A stretch of 38,330 nucleotides of DNA from Planctomycetota bacterium (GTDB taxonomy: Bacteria; Planctomycetota; UBA1135; GCA-002686595), in assembly GCA_021730845.1 (NCBI GenBank), contig JAKFYL010000017.1, forward strand, positions 1 to 38,330. Direction: 5' to 3'. Every line of letters starts with the position of its first letter. Position 1 is the first letter of the stretch. The notes under the pieces were generated by a model, which was not told the origin of the DNA, did no database searches, and saw only the letters and a program-made list of their open reading frames with translations. The position numbers and the translations under genes were made by a program. Of the stretch, positions 33,401 through 38,330 are shown piece by piece.

Positions 33401-35743
33401 GCCAAGCTGGACAGCAAGGCGCTGGTCGAACTTCAGTCCGGCAGCAGTGAGTGGCACGCGCGCCGCGCGCGCCGGCTGCTCCAGGAGCGCGGCCCTGACG
33501 CGCAAACAGAGCAGCGCTTGCTTGCCCAGCTAAGAGAGGCGCCCTCGGATGTGGCACGGCTGCGCAGCCTGTGGGCACTGCATGGACTCGGCGCAGTGAG
33601 CGAAGCCCTCGCGCGCGAGCAGATGCACAGCCCGCACGAGTACCTGCGCGCCTGGGCCATCCAACTCGCACTGGAGGACCGCCAGGTGGAACCGGACACG
33701 CTCGCAAGCCTGGAGCGCTTGGCCGCCAGCGACCCCTCGCCGGTCGTGCGCCTGTATCTGGCCTCGAGTCTGCAACGCTTGCCCCTGGAGCAGCGTTTCG
33801 AGCTCGGCCGCCAATTGGCAGCGCGCGGCGAGGACGAGAACGATGCCAACATTCCCCTGCTCTTGTGGTACGGCGTTGAACCCCTGGTCGCGCACGAACC
33901 TGCACGCGCCCTCGATCTGTTCCAGAGTTCGGCGCTCACCTTTGTGGCGCGCGCTTGCATTCGCCGGGCCGCCGCGAGTCCCAAACTGCACCCCCACCTC
34001 GTGCATACGCTGGCCGGCGCCAACCGGGAATCTTTGCCGTGGATGCTCGAAGCGACGCAGGCCGGACTTGCCGACCAGCGCGGGTTCGGTATGCCGGCTG
34101 GTTGGCCTGCGCTGTATGAAAGGCTGCTTGCAGATAGTCGTGCCGACGTGCGCGAACGCGCTGCGACGCTGGCGGCCGCCTTCGGTGACCCGCACGCTCT
34201 CGCGAATTTCCGCGCAACGCTCTCCGACTCGCAATCTCTGGCTGCACACCGACTGCAGGCGCTCGAAGCCCTCGTGCGCGCGCGCGATCCGCAAACGGCT
34301 CCACTGCTTCTTCCCCTGCTCGACGATGAACGCTTGCGCGGCCCTGCGCTGCGCGCGCTCTCGACCTTCGAGCACGGCGAAACGGCCGCCGCTATCCTCA
34401 AACGCTATGCAACGCTTGGTGTCGAGGAGCGCCGCGATGCCTTGAACGCACTTTCGTCTAGGGGCTCGTACGCGCAGATGCTGCTCGACGCCGTCGCAGC
34501 CGGCACTGTTCCGCGCTCCGATTTGGGCGCGTTCGTCGCCCGCAAACTGGAAAGCTTGGACGATCCGCCCCTAGCCGCGCGCCTAGCCGCGCTCTGGGGT
34601 CGCGTGCGGCCGACTTCCGCGGACCGCGCGACGCAAATCGAGGCCTTGAAGCGCGCGCTGAGCCCGCAAGTGTTGGCCCAGGCAGATCGCGGCCGCGGTC
34701 GCGCCGTCTTTGCGCGCACGTGTCAGCAGTGCCACATGTTGTTCGACAGCGGCGGCAAGGTCGGCCCGGAACTCACTGGCTCGAATCGTGCGGATTTGGA
34801 CTACTTGCTTTCCAACGTGGTCGACCCCAACGCCGTGGTGGGCAAGGATTACCTGGCGACCATGATCTGGACCGTCGACGGACGCCTGCTCACAGGCATC
34901 CAGCGCGAGTCGAACGAAAGCACCGTGACTCTGCAGTCCGAGAACGAGACGCTGGTGATCGCGCGCTCGGAGATCGAAGAGCAGCGGCTCGCGGATGTAT
35001 CGACCATGCCGGAGGGGCTGCTCGATGGTTTGTCGCCCGAGCAGATCGCGGACCTGGTGGCCTATTTGCAAGGACCGGAGCAGGTGCCGCTGGTCGAAGC
35101 TGAGCCCAGCGCGGACAAAAGCGCACCGGAAGGAGAGCTGCGCAAGCAACCCGCTGGCGATTCGGGTGCTGCCACTGCAGGCAAGTTGGAAGTCGGTGTG
35201 TCCGCGCTAGCTCCTTGGAATGGAAATCGATCGGTCTGGCACGAAATCACGAGTCTCCCCGCATACGGAGAGGGGCCGCTTCCCCCGCATACGATCCTGG
35301 GCCACAGCGAAGCGGGACTCGGCGAGAATTCGTTCTTCCACTCCGGCCGGGAACTGGGCGACTTCCGACTGTCGGTGGAAGTGCTGCTCGTCGGCGATGC
35401 CGGAAACTCTGGAATCCAGTTCCGCTCGCGCGTCTTGGAAAACGGCGATGTCGCCGGCTATCAGGCCGATATCGGGCCCGACTGGTGGGGCAAGCTGTAC
35501 GAAGAGCACGGGCGCGGGGTGCTGTGGCCAGAGTCCGGCGAGAAGTTCGTGAAAAAGGGCGAGTGGAATCGGTACGTGATCGAAGCGCGCGGCCACCACA
35601 TCCGCACCTGGATCAACGACGGATTGTGCGTCGATCTCAAAGATGAAGCCGGCGCGCTGCGCGGCATGATCGCGCTGCAAGTCCACTCCGGTGGGCCGAC
35701 GGAAGTGAGGTTCCGCGAATTCAAGCTCGAGATCCTGGACTGA
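30422..35743 (+). CDS. Giant VCBS-propeller / PVC dehydrogenase / HEAT / cytochrome c / DUF1080 protein
   Basis: A 1773-residue exported protein. The N-terminus has a hydrophobic core ending in VLGC (C24), a possible lipoprotein site; an inner ATG at 30461 gives the same signal. Modules in order: seven FG-GAP/VCBS-type repeats with Asp-rich calcium loops (for example ADLDRDGHSD at 63-72 and DVDGDGLDD), about 60-420; a lectin-like beta domain, about 434-590 (LDFEDGDLRGW to INFDDFRF); a PVC-type membrane-bound-dehydrogenase propeller, about 610-990 (FRVDVIAAEPDLHQPIALAV, GRLWVAEAFTYP); HEAT-like repeats, about 993-1410; one haem-c site CQQCH at 1434-1438; and a DUF1080 (3-keto-disaccharide hydrolase) domain, about 1600-1773 (WHEITSL, GNSGIQFRSR, WNRYVIEARG). 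The typical PVC haem protein lacks both the front VCBS part and the DUF1080 part. It probably oxidises a sugar or alcohol outside the cytoplasm. Confidence 0.92.
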   Translation: MSPSCRAGGWRAHMLLAAAAVLGCAARERASSLDSGPSGAPSDITFERRTLATEFFCEGAHFADLDRDGHSDVIAGPYWYQGPDLRTRHELLPPVAVHPAGYSEHFFVWPRDIDGDGWVDLLTVGFPGKSAQWLRNPLGSGGRPGQHWERFLVHDKVDNESPTFVDLTGDTNPELVFHSGGRFGFVTPVPGQPRAPWQFHPISAKFDIGPFTHGLGVGDVDGDARADVLWNEGWLRQPESLDGDPIWKFESVRFSSGQGGAQIFVRDVDGDKDGDVITSLAAHGFGLSWFEQVQGSSGARFVEHRLMGARSEEHAHGVCFSELHALDVADVDGDGLDDIVTGKRWWSHGAEGDPQPGAPPLVAYFKLVRRAGGADFVPYVIDEAAGVGVQLVTGDVDLDGLRDIVVGSKRGVYVLFQRRKPAGPSTQGAKSPTLDFEDGDLRGWTASGDAFALQPLRGDLVRARGREPSLHQGELWIGGYERLGDGPVGQLTSDAFVVEQPWASFLVGGGADDVGVEIVLATPESDGKSAAERILFRTAGANYESMQRVVVDLSAHVGRHIFVRLVDQASGGWGHINFDDFRFHQAKPTFERPAGVPQILPLDEVKHAGLSATQAARAMELPAGFRVDVIAAEPDLHQPIALAVDDRGRLWVAEAFTYPKRQAGERGSDNIVVFEDEDHDGRFERRTVFLSGLNLVSGLEVGFGGVWIGAAPYLLFVPDRDADLVPDGPQQILLDGWGLEDTHETLNTFTFGPDGWLYGCHGIFTHSRVGRPGTPDAQRTPLNAGLWRFHPTRQEFEVFAFGTSNPWGVDFDAHGQAFLTACVIPHLFHAVQGGRYIRQAGSHFDAHAYGNIDTIADHRHYLGEQPHSGNNRSNASGGGHAHCGLVIYGEDLFPTAYRGALLFGNIHGNRINQDVLERKGSGFVGKHAPDFLLANDKWFRGINLRSGPDGALYVIDWYDRQACHLTTPEVWDRSNGRLYRISYGTPKPAAIDLAKLDSKALVELQSGSSEWHARRARRLLQERGPDAQTEQRLLAQLREAPSDVARLRSLWALHGLGAVSEALAREQMHSPHEYLRAWAIQLALEDRQVEPDTLASLERLAASDPSPVVRLYLASSLQRLPLEQRFELGRQLAARGEDENDANIPLLLWYGVEPLVAHEPARALDLFQSSALTFVARACIRRAAASPKLHPHLVHTLAGANRESLPWMLEATQAGLADQRGFGMPAGWPALYERLLADSRADVRERAATLAAAFGDPHALANFRATLSDSQSLAAHRLQALEALVRARDPQTAPLLLPLLDDERLRGPALRALSTFEHGETAAAILKRYATLGVEERRDALNALSSRGSYAQMLLDAVAAGTVPRSDLGAFVARKLESLDDPPLAARLAALWGRVRPTSADRATQIEALKRALSPQVLAQADRGRGRAVFARTCQQCHMLFDSGGKVGPELTGSNRADLDYLLSNVVDPNAVVGKDYLATMIWTVDGRLLTGIQRESNESTVTLQSENETLVIARSEIEEQRLADVSTMPEGLLDGLSPEQIADLVAYLQGPEQVPLVEAEPSADKSAPEGELRKQPAGDSGAATAGKLEVGVSALAPWNGNRSVWHEITSLPAYGEGPLPPHTILGHSEAGLGENSFFHSGRELGDFRLSVEVLLVGDAGNSGIQFRSRVLENGDVAGYQADIGPDWWGKLYEEHGRGVLWPESGEKFVKKGEWNRYVIEARGHHIRTWINDGLCVDLKDEAGALRGMIALQVHSGGPTEVRFREFKLEILD

Positions 35744-35886
35744 GCGCCGCGCCGAACTGGCCGCCCAGGTTGCCTTAGACCCAAACGGTATGTACTGCAT
35801 CTCGAGATCCAAAGGTCGATTCGTCTGGGATGGGTACCCGTTCCCGCTGTCGCCTCTCTAGGGAATCCCGCGGCTATCCTACCTGG

Positions 35887-38046
35887 ATGGCGATTCTCTT
35901 GGCCCTGTTGTGCGCGGCGCAAGTTTCTGACGTCTCCATTGCTCGAGCCGACTGGCTGGCAGACGCGCAGCCCGCGCCCGCGCGCGTCGTCGTCACCCCG
36001 GACACGCACACGATCCGGATGGGCAACGGTCTGATCGAGCGCAGCTTTCGCACCGTGCCGAACGCGGCAACCGTCGGTCTCGACAACGCGATGACCGGCC
36101 AGTCGGAGCTGCGCAGCGTGCGGCCAGAGGCGCGTGTGACGATCGACGGCCGCGAGTACGACGTCGGCGGATTGGCCGGGCAACCGATCCACAACTACTT
36201 GCTGCCCCAGTGGCTGGAATCGATGACAGCGGACCCGACGGCTTTTGCCTTTGTCGGGCAGCGCAGCAATCCGATTGCGCCGCGCCTGCAGTGGAAACGG
36301 CGCACGGCGTGGCTCTCCTCCACCCCCGATTGGCCGCCCAAGGGACTGGAACTCGTGCTTTCCTTTCGCGCGCCCGCGGGCGGCCCCGAGGGCGTAAGCG
36401 TCGACGTGCACTACGAGATCTACGACGGCCTGCCGCTGATCTCGAAGTGGATCGAAGTCGTCAACTACGGCCCTGCCGAAATCACGCTGGATCGCTTTTG
36501 CTCCGAAATCCTCGCCACGATCGAACCGGCGTCGATGGTCGAGGGCGTCGCGGCCGATTTCGCCGGATGGCAGCGCTCCATCCACGTCGAATGCGAATTT
36601 TCGATGGGTGGAGGCAAGGATGCGACGCTCGACGCACCGGGCGCGCGGTGGACGCTCGATCCCCTGTACACGACGCAGGTCAACTACCAACTCCAGACGC
36701 CGTGTGTCCTGGAAGTCTCGCCGCGCAGCGGCCCCGCGGCAAAGATCGCTCCCGGTGGAAAGTTCACCTCGTACCGCGCCTACGAGTTGTTCCACGACTC
36801 CAGCGACCGCGAGCGGCGCGGACTTGCGCTGCGGCGCATGTACCGCACGATCGCGCCCTGGATCTTGGAGAATCCGCTGATCTTCCACGTGCGCTCTGCG
36901 GATCCGGCAGCAGTGCGCTCGGCGATCGAACAGGCGGCCGACGTCGGCTTCGAGCTCGTCTTGATGACTTTCGGATCGGGCTTCGAGATCGAACGCGAAG
37001 ATCCACAGTACCTGGAGCAGATCAAGGAACTGGTCGACTACGCGCACGAGCGCGGCATCGCTCTGGGCGGCTATTCGCTGCTCGCCAGCCGGAGCATCGA
37101 CGCCGAGAACGATGTGATCAATCCGGCGACGGGCAGGCCAGGCGGTTTCGCGACCTTTGGCAATTCGCCGTGTCTTGGAAGCGCTTGGGGACAAGACTAT
37201 TTCCGCAAGCTCTACGCGTTCTTCGAGCGCACCGGGCTGGACGTGCTGGAACACGACGGCAACTATCCAGGGGACGTGTGCGCGTCGAACGCACACCCCG
37301 GCCACGCCGGTCTAGCCGATTCGCAGTACACACAGTGGCGCACCATCTCTAACTTCTACGCCTGGTGCCGCGCGCGAGCGATTTACCTCAACGTGCCGGA
37401 CTCGTACTTCCTGGTCGGCTCCAACAAGTCCGCCATGGGTTACCGCGAAACCAACTGGTCGCTGCCGCGCGAGCAGCAGGAAATCGTCGAGCGCCAGAAC
37501 ATCTACGACGGGACCTGGACCAAGACGCCGAGCATGGGATGGATGTTCGTGCCGTTGACCGAGTACCAAGGCGGCGGCGCTGCGGCGACCATCGAGCCTT
37601 TGTCGGAGCACCTCGATCACTACCGCGTGCGCCTGGAAAACTTGCTCAGCGCCGGCGTGCAGGCCTGCTATCGCGGGCCGCGGCTCTACGACAGTGAGGC
37701 CACGCGCCAACTCGTGAGCGACAAGGTCGCCTGGTTCCAGAAGCACCGCGCGATCCTGGAATCGGACATCGTCCACGGGCGCCGCCCTGACGGCCGCGAC
37801 ATCGATTGGATCCTGCACGTCAATCCGAAGTTGCAAGATCGCGGCATGCTGATCGTCTACAACCCGCTGCCGCAGGCTGCTCGGCGCACGTTGCGCGTGG
37901 ACCTGACCTACACCGGGATCAGCGGCACGGCGCAGGCAATGTTCGCCGATGGCAGCGAGCGCTCGATCGCGGTCGATGCGCGAGGCAGCGCGATGATCGA
38001 ATTGCTCGTGCCAGCGCGCGGGATGACTTGGGTGCGCTTGCGCTGA
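35887..38046 (+). CDS. Secreted TIM-barrel glycoside hydrolase-like protein (alpha-galactosidase-like)
   Basis: From the ATG at 35887 the protein has 719 residues and a signal peptide (MAILLALLCAAQVSDVSIARA); a frame from 35830 adds 19 residues before it. Residues about 30-320 form an all-beta N-terminal domain, and about 330-600 a TIM-barrel-like core: VGFELVLMTFGSGFE, IKELVDYAHERGIALGGYSL, YFRKLYAFFERTGLDVLEHDGNYPGD (D457 is in the position of the nucleophile of clan GH-D enzymes) and FYAWCRARAIYLNVPDSYF. A C-terminal beta domain follows. The layout matches GH27/GH36-type alpha-galactosidases; the acid/base residue could not be fixed. It lies 143 bases after the DUF1080-containing giant gene, fitting a joint role in breaking down an outside polysaccharide. 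Substrate and exact family are not determined. Confidence 0.7.
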   Translation: MAILLALLCAAQVSDVSIARADWLADAQPAPARVVVTPDTHTIRMGNGLIERSFRTVPNAATVGLDNAMTGQSELRSVRPEARVTIDGREYDVGGLAGQPIHNYLLPQWLESMTADPTAFAFVGQRSNPIAPRLQWKRRTAWLSSTPDWPPKGLELVLSFRAPAGGPEGVSVDVHYEIYDGLPLISKWIEVVNYGPAEITLDRFCSEILATIEPASMVEGVAADFAGWQRSIHVECEFSMGGGKDATLDAPGARWTLDPLYTTQVNYQLQTPCVLEVSPRSGPAAKIAPGGKFTSYRAYELFHDSSDRERRGLALRRMYRTIAPWILENPLIFHVRSADPAAVRSAIEQAADVGFELVLMTFGSGFEIEREDPQYLEQIKELVDYAHERGIALGGYSLLASRSIDAENDVINPATGRPGGFATFGNSPCLGSAWGQDYFRKLYAFFERTGLDVLEHDGNYPGDVCASNAHPGHAGLADSQYTQWRTISNFYAWCRARAIYLNVPDSYFLVGSNKSAMGYRETNWSLPREQQEIVERQNIYDGTWTKTPSMGWMFVPLTEYQGGGAAATIEPLSEHLDHYRVRLENLLSAGVQACYRGPRLYDSEATRQLVSDKVAWFQKHRAILESDIVHGRRPDGRDIDWILHVNPKLQDRGMLIVYNPLPQAARRTLRVDLTYTGISGTAQAMFADGSERSIAVDARGSAMIELLVPARGMTWVRLR

Positions 38047-38049
38047 ACG

Positions 38050-38067
38050 CGCCTACGACGCTAGGCG
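38050..38067. repeat. Inverted repeat CGCCTA/TAGGCG in the convergent gap
   Basis: A 6-bp stem (38050-38055 with 38062-38067) with a six-base loop starts three bases past the glycosidase stop, followed by six A. A competing longer stem pairs 38060-38067 with 38081-38088. It could help end both convergent transcripts, but the A-run stands on the wrong side for a standard terminator of the plus-strand gene. Confidence 0.3.
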
Positions 38068-38092
38068 AAAAAATGCCGCTCGCCTGGCGCAA

Positions 38093-38330
38093 TCACGGGC
38101 AAACGGTGAATTGCAGGCCGTTGGTGATCCCGACAGTGAACGCCGCTTGCGGATCGCGGAACCAAACCTGGGCGTTGATCACGCTGCCGCTAGAGATGAG
38201 CGAGCCACCGGTCGGATGGTTCAGCAACACGCCCAGGTTGTAGCTGACGGATCCCGAGCAGAACGGCGGCGTGCCCGTGCCCCCAGAATTGACCAATCCA
38301 AGCCGGAACAGCGGCGGATTGACACACAAC
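38093..38330 (-). CDS. C-terminal end of a secreted planctomycete-type protein (5' part outside window)
   Basis: The minus-strand frame is open from the right edge to a TGA at 38093-38095, giving 78 visible residues and no convincing internal start, so this is the last part of a longer protein. It ends with INAQVWFRDPQAAFTVG and GLQFTVCP, plus an inner FCSGSVSYNLG segment. This all-beta tail, ending in a cysteine-proline pair and paired with an inner cysteine, resembles the repeated tail at the ends of many secreted proteins in planctomycetes of the Saltatorellus/Poly30 group (from memory). Such tails may serve in surface attachment or sorting. The function of the whole protein cannot be told. 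Confidence 0.7.
   Translation of the reverse strand, partial: LCVNPPLFRLGLVNSGGTGTPPFCSGSVSYNLGVLLNHPTGGSLISSGSVINAQVWFRDPQAAFTVGITNGLQFTVCP

Noticed and set aside
35461-37305. Open frame of 614 codons on the minus strand
   Set aside because: It lies opposite the end of the giant gene and the glycosidase gene, has no recognisable motif and is explained by codon bias.
38050-38088. Standard factor-independent terminator after the glycosidase gene
   Set aside because: The stem is followed by A and not T on the plus strand, and a competing stem exists; listed only as an inverted repeat.
1-38330. CRISPR arrays, tRNA genes, rRNA, transposases and prophage genes
   Set aside because: None of the expected repeats, cloverleaf sequences or protein motifs was seen on reading both strands; a tool search could still find short RNA genes.

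Overview
The window is a GC-rich, densely coded bacterial chromosome segment that most resembles a planctomycete. The clearest sign is the 1773-residue protein at 30422-35743, which joins a PVC-type membrane-bound-dehydrogenase propeller, HEAT-like repeats, a planctomycete-type CxxCH haem site and a DUF1080 domain. A C-terminal tail at the right edge (ending ...GLQFTVCP) also looks like the repeated tail of secreted proteins in some marine planctomycetes; that comparison is from memory. Many starts lack a clear Shine-Dalgarno sequence, and several neighbours overlap by ATGA or GTGA. I saw no tRNA, rRNA, CRISPR array or insertion sequence.

Layout. (1) 1-4566, minus strand: a pilus/surface-type cluster with two collinear PilX-like paralogues, a secreted HEAT-like protein between them, and a membrane-anchored protein with two Asp/Asn-rich motifs. 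(2) 4929-5813: a degenerate protein-kinase domain. (3) 5835-11490, minus strand: a tightly packed catabolic run of SDR, RidA-like, crotonase, acyl-CoA dehydrogenase, [2Fe-2S] ferredoxin, PaaA/PaaC-like protein and kynureninase. It suggests breakdown of kynurenine or an aromatic-CoA compound, but the CoA ligase and oxygenase of such a route are not here. (4) 11583-15781: a VIT/CCC1 iron or manganese transporter with a short N-terminal helical domain, a CPBP membrane protease, an Old Yellow Enzyme-type reductase and an RNase Z-like metallo-beta-lactamase protein. (5) 15732-23283, minus strand: five membrane transport genes (CstA, dicarboxylate/glutamate symporter, TerC, APC permease with a C-terminal soluble domain, sodium:proton antiporter).

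(6) 23532-25993: a membrane-anchored coiled-coil protein and a DedA protein. (7) 26059-28208: a NatAB-like ABC exporter. (8) 28330-38046, plus strand: a DUF2007-like protein, a secreted HEXXH metallopeptidase with a possible amidotransferase-like front half, a Dabb protein, the giant PVC multidomain protein, and a secreted TIM-barrel glycosidase-like protein. This last set looks like secreted polymer or glycan processing. (9) The right edge cuts through a minus-strand secreted-protein gene.

The most unusual items are the giant five-module protein, the catabolic run in which three enzyme-family members lack their usual catalytic or metal residues, the pseudokinase-like protein, and the duplicated PilX-like genes.
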